Origin: Halioglobus sp.
GTDB lineage: Bacteria; Pseudomonadota; Gammaproteobacteria; Pseudomonadales; Halieaceae
Assembly: GCA_028825045.1 (NCBI GenBank)
Contig: JAPKAY010000001.1
Location: 84,296 to 148,295 of the forward strand
Reading direction: 5' to 3'
DNA: 64,000 nt
Positions 8,559-19,084 of the stretch are shown one piece after another. Position numbers and translations under genes: made by a program. The notes under the pieces were generated by a model. It searched no databases. It was given only the letters and a program-made list of their open reading frames with translations, and was not told the DNA's origin. Each line of letters starts with the position of its first letter. Positions within the stretch are counted from its first letter, which is position 1.

Positions 8559-9491
8559 ATGCCCCGCAAATTGATCATCGCCACCCGGGAGAGCCCACTG
8601 GCACTGTGGCAAGCAGAATCCGTTCGCACTGCCCTCAACAAAGCGCACTCGGATCTCGACGTAGAGTTACTGGGCATGACATCCCGTGGCGATCAGTTGT
8701 TGGACACCCCACTGGCCAAGGTGGGTGGTAAGGGTCTGTTTGTGAAGGAACTCGAGACTGCCTTATTGGATGGCAGCGCTGATATTGCAGTGCACTCGAT
8801 GAAGGACGTCCCCATGGATTTTCCCGAGGGGCTGGAGCTGGGTGTTATCTGCGAGCGTGAGGATCCCACGGATGCTTTTGTCAGCAATACGTACTCCGCA
8901 CTGGAGGATCTGCCTCTCGGCAGTGTGGTTGGGACGTCCAGCCTGCGGAGGGAGTGTCAACTGCGCGCTCGGCGCCCGGATTTGCAGGTGAAATTTCTGC
9001 GTGGGAACGTTAACACGCGCTTGCGCAAGCTCGACGAGGGTGACTACGACGCGATCATTCTCGCCAGTGCAGGCCTGATCCGACTCGGCTTTGAGCAGCG
9101 GATTGCCCAGGGCATGGCAGTGGCGGACTCACTGCCCGCAGGAGGGCAGGGCGCAGTGGGTATCGAGCTGCGGTGTGATGACGAGGAGGTACGCGCTTTG
9201 CTGCAGCCTCTGCATCATGAACCCAGCGCTCGCCGTGTCATCGCGGAACGGGCCATGAACCGGCGTTTGGAGGGGGGGTGCCAGGTGCCCATCGCTTGCT
9301 ATGCACAGTATGTGGGTGACAGCGACCAGCTGCTGCTGCGGGGTCTCGTTGGTAATCCTAACGGTTCGCAAATCCTGCGAGCACAGGACACCGGGTCGGC
9401 GGCAGAAGCTGAGCAGATGGGTATCCGGGTGGCCGAAGATCTTTTGTCGCAGGGCGCCGCAGCTATTCTGGCCAATATCTACAGTGATTAA
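8559..9491 (+). CDS. hemC: Hydroxymethylbilane synthase (porphobilinogen deaminase)
   Basis: A 310-residue enzyme that joins four porphobilinogen molecules into hydroxymethylbilane in haem synthesis. The start [18 protein letters not shown] is the family signature. The dipyrromethane cofactor cysteine is C241 ([12 protein letters not shown]), and the catalytic Asp lies in HSMKDVPMD. The upstream-open frame was trimmed to this ATG on homology. It overlaps hemD by eight bases, and hemC-hemD-hemX-hemY form a tight operon. Confidence 0.96.
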   Translation: MPRKLIIATRESPLALWQAESVRTALNKAHSDLDVELLGMTSRGDQLLDTPLAKVGGKGLFVKELETALLDGSADIAVHSMKDVPMDFPEGLELGVICEREDPTDAFVSNTYSALEDLPLGSVVGTSSLRRECQLRARRPDLQVKFLRGNVNTRLRKLDEGDYDAIILASAGLIRLGFEQRIAQGMAVADSLPAGGQGAVGIELRCDDEEVRALLQPLHHEPSARRVIAERAMNRRLEGGCQVPIACYAQYVGDSDQLLLRGLVGNPNGSQILRAQDTGSAAEAEQMGIRVAEDLLSQGAAAILANIYSD

Positions 9492-10272
9492 ACCCAGGCC
9501 CGGTAATTGCAGAGTTTTGGTAACCCGCCCGGCGGGTGAGGCGGCAGTCAGGCTGTGTGCGGCGGTGGAGGCGGCGGGAAATGAGGTCTACCACCAGCCT
9601 CTGTTGACGCTCGCAGCTCTTCCTGAACTTTCTGGTCCGCAGCGTCAGAGGGTGCTGGATCTTGACCGGTATCAGCACGTCATTTTCATCAGCGGCAACG
9701 CAGTGCAATTCGGCATGGCGGCAGTGGAAGGCTACTGGCCGCAGCTGCCGGTGGCGCTTCACTGGTACGCCATCGGTACAGCCACTGCGGCGCTGCTTGA
9801 ATCTCATGGCATTGCCGCAGTGACTCCCGAGAGTGATATGACCAGCGAGGGCTTGTTGGCGGTCTCTCAATTGCAGCAGGTGCGCGACCAACGTGTGCTA
9901 ATCGTGAAGGGCGAGGGCGGTCGCGCCACTCTGGCGCAGGCGCTCACCGGCCGTGGCGCTTTGGTCGATGAACTGGCATGTTATCGCCGCGAAGTTCCCG
10001 CTATGCCTCCGGGGAGTCTCGCGGCAAACCTGTCCCGTTGGGGCATAGACGTGATTTTGCTCAGCAGTGGCGAAGGCCTCTCAAACCTACAGCTATTGCT
10101 TAGCCCGACAGAAACCTCTAACTTTAAACACATATGCTTAGTCGTGCCCTCGAAACGCGTTGCGGACCAGGCGCTTGAGGCCGGCTTCGATCAAATTATA
10201 ACGGCTGAAAATGCCTCAGATGTGGCAATGCTGCGCGCTTTGCAGAAAAGTAAACCCGGCTCTGGAGATTGA
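9484..10272 (+). CDS. hemD: Uroporphyrinogen-III synthase
   Basis: A 262-residue enzyme that closes and rearranges hydroxymethylbilane to uroporphyrinogen III. The sequence is poorly conserved, as usual in this family. It still shows the opening [12 protein letters not shown], the middle [14 protein letters not shown] and the late CYRREVPA, in that order. The start is inferred as the GTG at 9484, which overlaps the hemC stop by eight bases; the reading frame itself is open further upstream inside hemC. Position in the hemCDXY operon supports the call strongly. Confidence 0.92.
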   Translation: MIKPRPGNCRVLVTRPAGEAAVRLCAAVEAAGNEVYHQPLLTLAALPELSGPQRQRVLDLDRYQHVIFISGNAVQFGMAAVEGYWPQLPVALHWYAIGTATAALLESHGIAAVTPESDMTSEGLLAVSQLQQVRDQRVLIVKGEGGRATLAQALTGRGALVDELACYRREVPAMPPGSLAANLSRWGIDVILLSSGEGLSNLQLLLSPTETSNFKHICLVVPSKRVADQALEAGFDQIITAENASDVAMLRALQKSKPGSGD

Positions 10273-10275
10273 CTA

Positions 10276-11430
10276 GTGAGCGATCAGGAACCCAAGAAGA
10301 ATGAACCGCCTGCTGAACCCTCAAGTTCAAAGCAGAGAGCGGTAGAAGACTCGGCAACCCCCATCTCTTCAAGCGACGACAAAGCCAGTACGGCACAGGG
10401 GAAATCTTCGTCTGGCCCCGCTTGGCTCGCTCTGCTGTTGGTGATTGCGCTCGCTGGCGGTGTGGCATGGCTGGTTCGCGAATCGCAGGATCGGGAGACC
10501 TTGCTGGCGACTCGCGTGGCGCATCTCGAGACAGTTTCCAGTAAAAAAGAAACAAACCTGGACGCCGCCAGTGCGCGATGGGAGCAAGAACTTAAGACGT
10601 CGGTAGGCAACCTTAAGACTGCGTTGTCCGGTGAATCCTCGAAGCTATCTCAGAGCGTGACAGCCGTCAAAGCACAGCTTGCCGAGCAGCGTAAAGAACT
10701 CGCGCGGTTCAGTGCCAGCGACCGGGATAGTTGGCTACTGGCAGAGGTCGAGTACCTCCTGCGGCTGGCCAATCAGCGTTTGATAATGGCCGGTGATACG
10801 GTTGCCACGCAGGCCCTGCTTGCCAGTGCCGACAGTGTTTTGAAAGAATTAGATGAAGCGAATCTGCACAAAGTGCGCGCTGCGGTTGCGGCGGACCTGG
10901 CAGTGGTGCGAGCAGTACCCAAGGTGGATGTGGAAGGCATTTACTTACGGCTGTCCGCGCTGATAGAGCAGGCTGGCAAGCTGGTGATATTCCAGTTGCC
11001 GACGCCAGAGGCACGGCCGCCGCAAGGCGCGGCTGCAAACTGGCAGGGTCGCCTGCGGCAGGGCTATGAAGCGGCACTGTCAAAGCTTTCCAACTATCTC
11101 ATCATTCGTCGTCGTGATGTGCCTATGCAGGCGCTGATGGATCCGCAGTGGGAAGGGTTGGTGCGACAAAACATGCGCATGTTATTAGAGCAGGCACAGG
11201 TGGCGTTGCTGTCCAAAAACCAGGCGCTCTACGCCGACAGCCTGGGACGGGCGAGTCATTGGGTAGATCAGTTCATTGATTCCGATGAGGTGGCCGCGCG
11301 TGCTATCGACAGCGAGCTAAAGAAGTTGGCGGACCTTACCATTGCGGTGCCATTGCCCGACATTTCTCGGTCACTGCAGGCCCTGGACAATGCCATCGAA
11401 CGGCGTCTGCAGCAGGGAGGCGACGAGTAG
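10276..11430 (+). CDS. hemX: HemX family membrane protein
   Basis: A 384-residue protein with a GTG start three bases after hemD. A low-complexity cytoplasmic N-terminus rich in Ser, Pro and Lys (about 50 residues) precedes one transmembrane helix (AWLALLLVIALAGGVAWLV). A long, mostly helical periplasmic domain with coiled-coil character follows. It contains the HemX-type segment DSWLLAEVEYLLRLANQRL. Homologues are often mislabelled uroporphyrinogen-III C-methyltransferase, but no methyltransferase motif is visible here. The role is unsettled; it is consistently linked to haem synthesis. Confidence 0.9.
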   Translation: MSDQEPKKNEPPAEPSSSKQRAVEDSATPISSSDDKASTAQGKSSSGPAWLALLLVIALAGGVAWLVRESQDRETLLATRVAHLETVSSKKETNLDAASARWEQELKTSVGNLKTALSGESSKLSQSVTAVKAQLAEQRKELARFSASDRDSWLLAEVEYLLRLANQRLIMAGDTVATQALLASADSVLKELDEANLHKVRAAVAADLAVVRAVPKVDVEGIYLRLSALIEQAGKLVIFQLPTPEARPPQGAAANWQGRLRQGYEAALSKLSNYLIIRRRDVPMQALMDPQWEGLVRQNMRMLLEQAQVALLSKNQALYADSLGRASHWVDQFIDSDEVAARAIDSELKKLADLTIAVPLPDISRSLQALDNAIERRLQQGGDE

Positions 11431-11433
11431 AGT

Positions 11434-12669
11434 ATGCGTAAACTATTTGCCGTTGTGCTGTTTGCACTATTGCTGGGTGTTGGGGTTGTTGCGGTCATCG
11501 AAACCGATCCCGGATATGTACTGGTGTCCTATGGCAATTACTCACTGGAGACCAGTCTGTGGGTGGGCTTACTACTGATTCTGTTGCTGGTGCTCACCGT
11601 TTATTTGTTATTCCGGCTGATATATCGAATTATTGGCGGACAGCGCTCCCTGTTTTCCTGGTTGGGATTGCGCAAGACCCAAAAGTCACTCCGATTGACC
11701 ACTCAGGGTCTGATCAGCTTCACCGAGGGTAATTGGTCCCGGGCTCGACGTGAGCTGTTAAGTGGCGCCAAGAACAGCCAGGCCCCGCTGGGTAATTATC
11801 TGCTGGCAGCTCGCTCCAGTGATCAGTTGAACGATAAGGACAAGGTTCATGAATATCTGTGCGCCGCTGAAGAGATTGATCCGAAAGCTGCCGTGGCAGT
11901 GCAGATCACATTAGCGGAAATGAAATTGGAGTCGAACGAATATGAGCAGGCGCTTGCAGCCTTGGAGTCGGCGAAAATCAACGTTGGCCGCCATCCCTAC
12001 GTTGCCAGCCTCTTGTGTCAGATTTATCAGGGCCTCAAAGACTGGGACAGCTTGCTTGGGTTACTGCCGGAGCTGAGAAAGCACAAGGTCCTGGACGCTG
12101 AGGAAGTCCAACAACTCGAGCTACAGGCCTATCGCAATCGCCTGGAACAAGGCGCACCCGAACAGGTTAGCGCGCTCTGGCAAAAGACCCCCAAGCTACT
12201 ACAGCAGGATGCTCAGCTGTTTGAGTGTTACGTGGGCAAACTGATAGAGCTGGGCGACGACAATGCGGCGGAAAAAGCGCTTCAGCGTGCGCTTAAGCGA
12301 GAGTGGAAATCGACCCTGGTACGCCAGTACGGTTTGGTAAAGGCAGCGGATGTGCGCCGGCAGTTGTCAAAGGCAGAAAGCTGGCTGGGGGCACACCCAC
12401 AGGACGCTCAATTGCACCTTTGTCTGGGTCGTTTGTCGGCGCGAGCGGAACTGTGGGGAAAGGCACTGGACTATTTCGAGAGTAGTTACCGCCTGGCAGC
12501 CAGTGCGGAGACCTGTGCTGAACTCGGTCGATTGTTGACCGGACTGGGCGAACCCAAAGTGGCTGCAGTGTATTTTCGTGAGGGGCTGCTATTGTCACAG
12601 GACGGTCTGCCGGATTTGCCCATTCCCGGGAGTATCAGTTCCACCAGTGAGACGTTGCCTGCCACTTGA
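11434..12669 (+). CDS. hemY: HemY: TPR-containing haem-operon membrane protein
   Basis: A 411-residue protein starting three bases after hemX. Two transmembrane helices lie near residues 3-22 and 42-65. Next comes the family segment beginning RSLFSWLGLRKTQKSL, then a run of TPR-like helical repeats (for example NYLLAARSSDQLNDKDKVHEYL and AELGRLLTGLGEPKVAAVYF). This is the gammaproteobacterial HemY of the hemCDXY operon, not the protoporphyrinogen oxidase of the same name. Its suggested role is in haem synthesis or its control. Confidence 0.9.
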   Translation: MRKLFAVVLFALLLGVGVVAVIETDPGYVLVSYGNYSLETSLWVGLLLILLLVLTVYLLFRLIYRIIGGQRSLFSWLGLRKTQKSLRLTTQGLISFTEGNWSRARRELLSGAKNSQAPLGNYLLAARSSDQLNDKDKVHEYLCAAEEIDPKAAVAVQITLAEMKLESNEYEQALAALESAKINVGRHPYVASLLCQIYQGLKDWDSLLGLLPELRKHKVLDAEEVQQLELQAYRNRLEQGAPEQVSALWQKTPKLLQQDAQLFECYVGKLIELGDDNAAEKALQRALKREWKSTLVRQYGLVKAADVRRQLSKAESWLGAHPQDAQLHLCLGRLSARAELWGKALDYFESSYRLAASAETCAELGRLLTGLGEPKVAAVYFREGLLLSQDGLPDLPIPGSISSTSETLPAT

Positions 12670-12706
12670 TACGATGTTGATATCGCGCTGTTAATTTATG
12701 CGGGTG

Positions 12707-14191
12707 CTAGCGCGTAATACCCAGCTCATCCCAGAGCTCATCCACACGCTTTTTGATCGCCTCATCCATCACAATGGGGCGGCCCCATTCGCGTTGACTC
12801 TCACCTGGCCACTTATTGGTGGCATCAAATCCGACTTTCGATCCGAGGCCAGAGACCGGTGATGCGAAGTCCAGATAATCGATAGGCGTGTTTTCAATAA
12901 ACACCGAGTCTCGCTGCGGGTCCATGCGGGTGGTCATGGCCCAGATCACATCCTTCCAGTCCCGCGCATTCACATCTTCATCCGTGACGATGACAAACTT
13001 GGTATACATAAACTGTCGCAGGAAAGACCATACGCCTAACATCACACGTTTGGCATGCCCGGGATATTCCTTGCGCATGGTGACCACCGCCAGGCGATAG
13101 GAGCAGCCCTCGGGAGGCAGATAAAAATCCACGATCTCCGGGAACTGCTTTTGCAATATGGGAATAAACACTTCGTTCAGCGCCATACCGAGCATCGCCG
13201 GTTCATCCGGTGGCCGCCCGGTGTAGGTGCTGTGATAGATCGGTGATTCGCGATGGGTAATCGCCTCGACAGTGAATACCGGGAAGCGCTCTACTTCATT
13301 ATAATAGCCCGTGTGGTCCCCAAAGGGACCTTCCTCCGCCATCTCTCCCGGTTCGATATAGCCTTCCATTACATATTCCGCTCTGGCGGGCACCTGTAAA
13401 CCATGTTCGCGACACAGTGGTGTAAAGCACTGTGCCAGCTCAGTCTTGCTGCCGCGCAATAAACCAGCGAAGGCATATTCGGAAATCGAGTCTGGAATCG
13501 GTGTGACCGCTGCTAGCGTAGTCGCTGGATCCGCGCCCAGCGCAATTGCGACCGGGTAGCGCTTTCCGGGGTTTTGTTTTTGCCACTCGCGAAAATCTAA
13601 CGCACCACCGCGGTGCGACAACCAGCGCATAATCAGCTTGTTGCGACCCAGTAGCTGCAGACGATAAATCCCCAGATTCAGGCGCTCTTTATTTGGGCCA
13701 CGGGTGATCACCAGCGGCCAGGTGATCAGCGGCCCCGCATCTCCTGGCCAACAGGTCTGGATGGGCAGTTGGTAAAGGTCTACGTCTGCACCCTCTTTCG
13801 CATGGTATTGGCAGGCCGGGTTGCGCACGACTTTAGTACCCATGTGTAGCACCTGTTTCAGCAGTGGTGCCTTATCCCATAGTTCGCGCATGCCTTTGGG
13901 TGGATCCGGCTGCCGCAGGTAGGCGAGTATCTTGCCGATTTCACGCAGGGCGTTCAGGTCCTTTGCACCCATGCCCAGGGCGACGCGCAGCTCTGTGCCA
14001 AACAGGTTAGCCAGTACCGGTGTGTTGAAGCCTTTGGGGTTTTCGAATAAAAGTGCAGGGCCGCCGGCGCGCAGGGTGCGGTCAGCAATTTCTGTCATTT
14101 CCAGGTTGGGGTCGACTTCGGTTTTGATGCGCACTAGTTCACCGCGTTTTTCCAGTTCGCTGATGAAATCTCTGAGGTCGGTATATTTCAC
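12707..14191 (-). CDS. ubiD: UbiD: prenyl-4-hydroxybenzoate decarboxylase
   Basis: A 494-residue enzyme using prenylated FMN to decarboxylate 3-octaprenyl-4-hydroxybenzoate in ubiquinone synthesis. Length and sequence agree with the E. coli-type family. The start [22 protein letters not shown], the mid motif FGDHTGYYN and the C-terminal [23 protein letters not shown] region (WAMTTRMDP) are characteristic. The start codon is GTG. It is transcribed in the same direction as rho, 280 bases downstream of it. Confidence 0.95.
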   Translation of the reverse strand: MKYTDLRDFISELEKRGELVRIKTEVDPNLEMTEIADRTLRAGGPALLFENPKGFNTPVLANLFGTELRVALGMGAKDLNALREIGKILAYLRQPDPPKGMRELWDKAPLLKQVLHMGTKVVRNPACQYHAKEGADVDLYQLPIQTCWPGDAGPLITWPLVITRGPNKERLNLGIYRLQLLGRNKLIMRWLSHRGGALDFREWQKQNPGKRYPVAIALGADPATTLAAVTPIPDSISEYAFAGLLRGSKTELAQCFTPLCREHGLQVPARAEYVMEGYIEPGEMAEEGPFGDHTGYYNEVERFPVFTVEAITHRESPIYHSTYTGRPPDEPAMLGMALNEVFIPILQKQFPEIVDFYLPPEGCSYRLAVVTMRKEYPGHAKRVMLGVWSFLRQFMYTKFVIVTDEDVNARDWKDVIWAMTTRMDPQRDSVFIENTPIDYLDFASPVSGLGSKVGFDATNKWPGESQREWGRPIVMDEAIKKRVDELWDELGITR

Positions 14192-14471
14192 TGTGGCTGA
14201 TGCCTGTCCATCGGTGTTTGTTCACGGACACTACACGTTGTGTCATAGGGTCGCAATGCACCCTTTTGTTGGTGTTGGCTTCGGTCGAGTATAGACATCG
14301 TGGCGGAGTATAAGATATCTGCGGGCCGACGGGGCACATCAAACAGCGCGCATCGATGTGCAGGCTCGCTAACGGCGATGCTGAACTCACTCCGCTATGC
14401 GGGCGTGCCAGTAGTTAAGTGTCCTATGTTTTATTGTTTGATGCAGGGCATCGCAATGAGATGAGCGAATA

Positions 14472-15740
14472 CTACTTTCGCTTCATAGACTTAAAGAACT
14501 CTTCGTTGGTCAGGGTTTCCTTGAGCTTGTCAGAGAGAAATTCAATCGCAGCAAGATCTTCCATTCCGTGCAGCAACTTGCGCAGAATCCACATGCGCTG
14601 CAGTTCATCATCAGCAGTGAGTAATTCTTCCCGACGCGTGCCAGAGCGGCGAATATTGATGGCCGGGTAAACGCGTTTCTCTGCAACTTTGCGATCCAGG
14701 TGCAGTTCCATGTTACCCGTACCTTTGAACTCCTCGTAGATGACTTCATCCATCTTGGAACCAGTGTCGACCAGCGCGGTGGCGATAATCGACAGGCTGC
14801 CGCCTTCTTCAATATTTCGTGCGGCGCCAAAGAAGCGCTTGGGGCGTTCTAGCGCGTGTGCATCCACACCACCAGTCAGTACTTTGCCGGAACTCGGTAT
14901 GACCGTGTTGTAAGCGCGCGCCAGGCGAGTAATGGAGTCGAGAAGGATGACGACATCCTTCTTGTGTTCAACCAGGCGTTTGGCTTTCTCGATAACCATG
15001 TCCGCGACCTGAACGTGGCGCGAAGGAGGTTCGTCAAACGTGGAAGCAACGACTTCAGCGCCACGTATTCCCACCGAGCGTTGCATCTCAGTCACTTCCT
15101 CAGGGCGTTCATCAATCAACAACACGATGATGTAACACTCGGGGTTGTTGGTGATAACTGCCTGGGCAATGTTCTGCATCATGATCGTCTTGCCCGCCTT
15201 GGGCGGTGCGACCAGCAGTCCTCGTTGCCCCTTGCCGATAGGTGCAACCAGATCAATAATTCGGCCGGTCAGATCCTCTGTGCTGCCATTACCCATTTCC
15301 AGTGTCAGTCGCTGATCAGGAAACAGTGGCGTGAGGTTTTCGAACAAAATTTTATGTTTGGAGCTTTCCGGCTTGTCGAGATTGACTTCGTCGACCTTTA
15401 ACAGCGCAAAGTAGCGCTCGCTATCTTTCGGGGGTCGGATCTTTCCGGAAATGGTGTCGCCAGTGCGCAGATTGAAGCGGCGAATCTGGCTGGGGGAAAC
15501 GTAAATGTCGTCCGGGCCCGCGAGATAGGAGCTGTCTGCGGATCGCAAAAAGCCAAAACCGTCTTGTAAGATTTCCAGTACACCATCGCCGTAGATGTCC
15601 TCGCCACTTTTGGCGTGGCGCTTCAACACCGCGAAAATAATGTCCTGCTTGCGCGAACGGGCCATATTGTCCAGGCCCATTTCTTTCGCAATATCGATGA
15701 TTTCTTGAGTAGATTTTGTCTTTAGGTCAGTCAGATTCAT
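14472..15740 (-). CDS. rho: Transcription termination factor Rho
   Basis: A 422-residue hexameric RNA helicase that ends transcription. The N-terminal helical domain begins [10 protein letters not shown]. The cold-shock-like RNA-binding domain includes DGFGFLRS, the P-loop is APPKAGKT (Lys near residue 184), and the Q-loop region [11 protein letters not shown] and R-loop sequence [11 protein letters not shown] are intact. The frame is open 24 codons upstream, but homology sets this ATG. It lies downstream of trxA on the same strand, the classical trxA-rho arrangement. Rho genes commonly autoregulate through their leader, here about 200 bases. Confidence 0.97.
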   Translation of the reverse strand: MNLTDLKTKSTQEIIDIAKEMGLDNMARSRKQDIIFAVLKRHAKSGEDIYGDGVLEILQDGFGFLRSADSSYLAGPDDIYVSPSQIRRFNLRTGDTISGKIRPPKDSERYFALLKVDEVNLDKPESSKHKILFENLTPLFPDQRLTLEMGNGSTEDLTGRIIDLVAPIGKGQRGLLVAPPKAGKTIMMQNIAQAVITNNPECYIIVLLIDERPEEVTEMQRSVGIRGAEVVASTFDEPPSRHVQVADMVIEKAKRLVEHKKDVVILLDSITRLARAYNTVIPSSGKVLTGGVDAHALERPKRFFGAARNIEEGGSLSIIATALVDTGSKMDEVIYEEFKGTGNMELHLDRKVAEKRVYPAINIRRSGTRREELLTADDELQRMWILRKLLHGMEDLAAIEFLSDKLKETLTNEEFFKSMKRK

Positions 15741-15882
15741 AGTGAAAATAAGAGTGCACGTGTGATTAGGGGGCGGGATTGTGTGTAGCTGAAAGCTTGG
15801 TGGCGAGGCCAACAGGTCGGAGCCGTGTATGAGTTTTGAGCTTTTTTATTGCACAGGAATGTGCGACGGTTTGAAATGTAGC

Positions 15883-15900
15883 ACGGCCGAGTAGGGCCGT
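15883..15900. other. Hairpin in the rho leader
   Basis: ACGGCC and GGCCGT flank a six-base loop, about 145 bases upstream of the rho start, in the likely transcribed leader. No T run follows on the minus strand, so it is not an obvious terminator. Confidence 0.4.
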
Positions 15901-15936
15901 CTACCGCTTTTTTCTATCTTTGTTTGTATCAATTTG

Positions 15937-15957
15937 AAGGGCCGGTACCCGGCCCTT
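15937..15957 (-). terminator. Possible trxA terminator
   Basis: A nine-pair stem (AAGGGCCGG / CCGGCCCTT) with a three-base loop lies 19 bases after the trxA stop. The following minus-strand bases are A/T rich but lack a clean T run, so it may be a weak terminator or a 3'-end stabiliser between trxA and rho. Confidence 0.5.
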
Positions 15958-15975
15958 ACGGGAATAGTCTGATGC

Positions 15976-16302
15976 CTAGACGACTTCCTGGATGAAATCA
16001 GTCAGTTGTGCCTTGGACAGAGCGCCCACCTTGGTAGCCTCTGCATTGCCGCCTTTGAACACGATCAGGGTCGGAATGCCGCGAATACCGAACTTCTGCG
16101 GAATCTCAGGGTTGGCGTCTACATCGACCTTGCAAATCTTCAGTTTCTCGCCGTATTCGGCGGCGAGTTCGTCGAGTACCGGGGCGATCGCTTTGCAGGG
16201 ACCACACCACTCCGCCCAGAAGTCTACCAGTACGGGGACTTCGGAATTTAGCACTTCAGCGTCAAAAGTGGCGTCACTGACGTGTACAATTTGCTCGCTC
16301 AT
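15976..16302 (-). CDS. trxA: Thioredoxin 1
   Basis: A 108-residue thiol-disulfide reductant of the cytosol. The redox motif is WCGPC with Cys33 and Cys36. The cis-proline region (GIRGIPTLIVFKGG) and the length match E. coli TrxA. It is upstream of rho on the same strand. Confidence 0.97.
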   Translation of the reverse strand: MSEQIVHVSDATFDAEVLNSEVPVLVDFWAEWCGPCKAIAPVLDELAAEYGEKLKICKVDVDANPEIPQKFGIRGIPTLIVFKGGNAEATKVGALSKAQLTDFIQEVV

Positions 16303-16617
16303 TTTGTTCTCCGGCTAATCTGCGGTTCTTGGTTGTTACGTTGTTTTTGAGGGGGGTAATCATACCACTGGAGAATTGCGGTACAACTGGGGCGCTAGAG
16401 TTTTTTGGCATGGCGATATTTCCCATCGCTATATGGGTCGTGTGCTTTTTAGCTGCTCATGGCGGGCTAGTACCGTACATACGGCACTACCTAATTCATA
16501 CTCGACGCCCGCGCAGGACGTGAAGTGATGCGGGCACGTAGTGGTAGTGTTCTGGGAACTGAGCGCGTAGTCTCACATTATTCGCAATATAGCAGTCTCT
16601 AAACGCAAGGAACGTGC
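16303..16617. other. Intergenic region upstream of trxA and the TVP38 fusion (315 bases)
   Basis: It should contain the divergent promoters of trxA and the fusion gene. A hydrophobic 64-codon frame on the plus strand is present, but it has a TTG start, no ribosome-binding site and no recognised similarity. I see no other structured element. Confidence 0.4.
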
Positions 16618-18753
16618 TTGAAAACTAAACAAATCGCAGTCGTTGTCTCTTTAGTTTTGGCTCTCTCAGCCTGGTTCTTCTTTGATCTGGGCAGCTATCT
16701 CCAATTCGAAACCCTGCAACAGCGCATCGGCGACCTGCGCCAGTGGTACGAAAATAACCCGCTTCTGGCAGGCCTGATCTATTTCGCCGCTTACGTGACA
16801 ATCACAGCACTCTCAGTCCCTGGCGCAGCTGTTATGACACTAGCAGGGGGAGCGTTGTTCGGTTTCTGGTACGGGCTTTTACTGGTGTCTTTTGCCAGTA
16901 GTATTGGCGCTACGCTGGCCTTTCTGGTTTCACGTATTGTGCTCAGAGATTGGGTCCAAGAGCGCTTTGGGGGTCACCTTGGTGCCTTGAATGCGGGATT
17001 TGAAAAAGACGGTGCTTTCTATCTGTTCTCATTGCGCCTGGTCCCCTTGTTCCCGTTCTTCCTGATCAATTTGATGATGGGACTGTTACCTATTCGTACC
17101 TGGACATTTTACTGGGTGTCACAACTGGGCATGCTTGTGGGAACGGCGGTATACGTCAATGCAGGGACTCAGTTGGGCCAGTTGCAGTCGCTCTCGGGGA
17201 TTGTTTCCGTGGAGCTATTGGGCTCATTTGTGTTGTTGGCAGTGTTTCCGTTTATCGCGCGCGGCTTATTAACGCATCTGCAGGGGCGACGAGTATTGGC
17301 CCCCTTTACCAAACCAAAGCAATTCGACACCAACCTGATTGTGATTGGCGCTGGATCGGCAGGGTTGGTGGCTGCGCTCATTGCGGCAACGGTGAAGGCA
17401 AAAGTGACTCTTATCGAGCGCCACAAAATGGGTGGCGACTGCCTGAATACTGGTTGTGTACCCAGTAAAGCGTTGATTCGCTCAGCGCGGGTCGCCCAGT
17501 ATGCCCGACGGGCGGAGGAGTTTGGGATTGCCCCCATGTCGGTGGAGGTTAATTTTCCCAAGGTAATGGAGCGCGTACAAGAAGTCGTCAAAACGATTGA
17601 ACCGCATGACTCGGTTGAGCGTTTTACTGAATTAGGCGTGGACTGCGTGCAAGGCGATGCACGCATACTTTCGCCTTGGGAAGTGCAGGTTAATGGACAG
17701 ACTTTGACAGCGCGGAATATTGTTATCGCCAGTGGTGCACGCCCACGCGTGCCGGAAATTTCGGGATTGGCATCGCTGGACTACCTGACTTCCGATACTG
17801 TCTGGGAGTTACGGGAATTACCGGAACGTTTGCTGGTATTGGGAGCCGGGCCCATTGGCTGTGAGCTGGCGCAGGCGTTTGCGCGATTAGGTTGTACTGT
17901 TACGCTGGTGACTCACTCGGATCGAATTATGCCTCGAGAAGATCCAGAAGTGTCAAAACTGGTACACACCACTTTCAAACAACAACGTTTGGCAGTTCAC
18001 ACCAACTACAAGCCGCTGGTTTTTCAGGCCGATGACCAGGGGCAAAGCTGTGTATTTGAGACGGCCAAGGGGCAGCGGAAATTAGATTTCGACCGCGTCC
18101 TGCTTGCAGTCGGGCGTACCGCTAATGTTGAAAATATGGGCCTGCAGGAGCTGGGCATCACCGTTGGCGCTTCAGGAACAGTTGTAGTGGATGAGTATCT
18201 GCGCACTGCCATTCCCACGATTTCTGCCTGCGGGGATGTGGCGGGCCCTTATCAGTTTACGCATATGGCCAGCCATCAGGCCTGGTATGCGGCGGTGAAT
18301 GCTTTGTTTGGTCGTTTTCGTCGGTTCAAAGTGGACTACTCGGTGGTGCCCTGGGCGACCTTCACTGATCCGGAGGTGGCGCGAGTAGGCCTCAACGAAG
18401 ACGAAGCGCGGGAGCAGGGTATCGCGGTTGAAGTAACGCGTTACGAATTAGAAGATCTTGACCGCGCAATTGCAGATGGCGAAGCGCAGGGTTTCATCAA
18501 AGTGCTGACTGAACCGGGGCGCGATCGTATCCTGGGCGCCACGATAGTGGGATACCATGCCTCGGACCTGGTGAATGAGTTTGTATTGGCTATGAAGCAC
18601 GGTCTGGGGTTAGGGAAAATCCTCGGCACTATCCATATTTACCCGACGCTGAGTGAGGGCAATAAGTTTGTCGCCGGAGAGTGGCGCAAGGCGCGTAAGC
18701 CCGAAAAATTATTGCATTGGGTAGAGCGCTATCACCGCTGGAATCGAAGCTGA
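16618..18753 (+). CDS. Fusion of TVP38/TMEM64 membrane domain with FAD/NAD(P) disulfide-type oxidoreductase
   Basis: A 711-residue fusion. Residues 1 to about 230 form a TVP38/TMEM64 (DedA-like) membrane domain with several transmembrane helices and the family loop GAAVMTLAGGALFGFWYG. After a short linker, a complete pyridine-nucleotide disulfide oxidoreductase begins with the FAD motif VIGAGSAGL. It has the redox pair CLNTGC and a second Rossmann motif, VLGAGPIGCELAQ. The dimerisation domain contains a mercuric-reductase-like ending, HIYPTLSEGNK. No mercury-binding HMA domain is present. The start is TTG with AAGGA upstream. The substrate is unknown; a membrane-anchored dihydrolipoamide-dehydrogenase-like enzyme is inferred. 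Confidence 0.88.
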   Translation: MKTKQIAVVVSLVLALSAWFFFDLGSYLQFETLQQRIGDLRQWYENNPLLAGLIYFAAYVTITALSVPGAAVMTLAGGALFGFWYGLLLVSFASSIGATLAFLVSRIVLRDWVQERFGGHLGALNAGFEKDGAFYLFSLRLVPLFPFFLINLMMGLLPIRTWTFYWVSQLGMLVGTAVYVNAGTQLGQLQSLSGIVSVELLGSFVLLAVFPFIARGLLTHLQGRRVLAPFTKPKQFDTNLIVIGAGSAGLVAALIAATVKAKVTLIERHKMGGDCLNTGCVPSKALIRSARVAQYARRAEEFGIAPMSVEVNFPKVMERVQEVVKTIEPHDSVERFTELGVDCVQGDARILSPWEVQVNGQTLTARNIVIASGARPRVPEISGLASLDYLTSDTVWELRELPERLLVLGAGPIGCELAQAFARLGCTVTLVTHSDRIMPREDPEVSKLVHTTFKQQRLAVHTNYKPLVFQADDQGQSCVFETAKGQRKLDFDRVLLAVGRTANVENMGLQELGITVGASGTVVVDEYLRTAIPTISACGDVAGPYQFTHMASHQAWYAAVNALFGRFRRFKVDYSVVPWATFTDPEVARVGLNEDEAREQGIAVEVTRYELEDLDRAIADGEAQGFIKVLTEPGRDRILGATIVGYHASDLVNEFVLAMKHGLGLGKILGTIHIYPTLSEGNKFVAGEWRKARKPEKLLHWVERYHRWNRS

Positions 18754-19025
18754 GCGCCTTATGGCATGTCTACATACTGCGGTGCGCCGATGGTTCCCTG
18801 TATACCGGGGTAGCCCGCGACCTGGAACGACGCGTGCGACAACACAACGGCGCGCTGGTCGGAGGTTCACGGTATACGCGAGGTCGGCGGCCGGTTGAGC
18901 TATTGTGGTTCGAGACCGAGCCGAATCGGAGTGCAGCCCAGCGACGGGAGGCAGCAATTAAAAAAATGAGTCGCCGCGAAAAATTGCACATGCTGGAGCA
19001 AAAAACGAGTCTTTCAAACGCATAA
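18717..19025 (+). CDS. GIY-YIG nuclease family protein (YhbQ-like)
   Basis: A small protein of up to 102 residues with a GIY-YIG domain. HVYILRCADGSLYTGVA carries the two beta strands (VYI and YTG), the conserved Arg follows in DLERRVRQHN, and AAIKKMSRREK is typical of the UPF0213/YhbQ group. The only usual start codon in frame is TTG at 18717, which overlaps the preceding gene by 37 bases; a later non-standard start before WHVYIL is possible. The family acts on DNA in at least some bacteria, but no specific role can be given here. Confidence 0.8.
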   Translation: MGRALSPLESKLSALWHVYILRCADGSLYTGVARDLERRVRQHNGALVGGSRYTRGRRPVELLWFETEPNRSAAQRREAAIKKMSRREKLHMLEQKTSLSNA

Positions 19026-19084
19026 ATTGGCTCGAGCGATAGTCGTTCATAGGTTCAAGTCGCTATCGGCGTTCACCAGAAACC

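Noticed and set aside
14856..15401. 181-codon frame on the plus strand, antisense to rho
   Set aside because: It is a shadow of the rho coding sequence; the rho frame has full-length homology and no independent signals support the antisense frame.
16329..16523. 64-codon hydrophobic frame in the trxA upstream region
   Set aside because: TTG start without a ribosome-binding site, overlap with the expected promoter region of trxA, and no similarity that I recognise.
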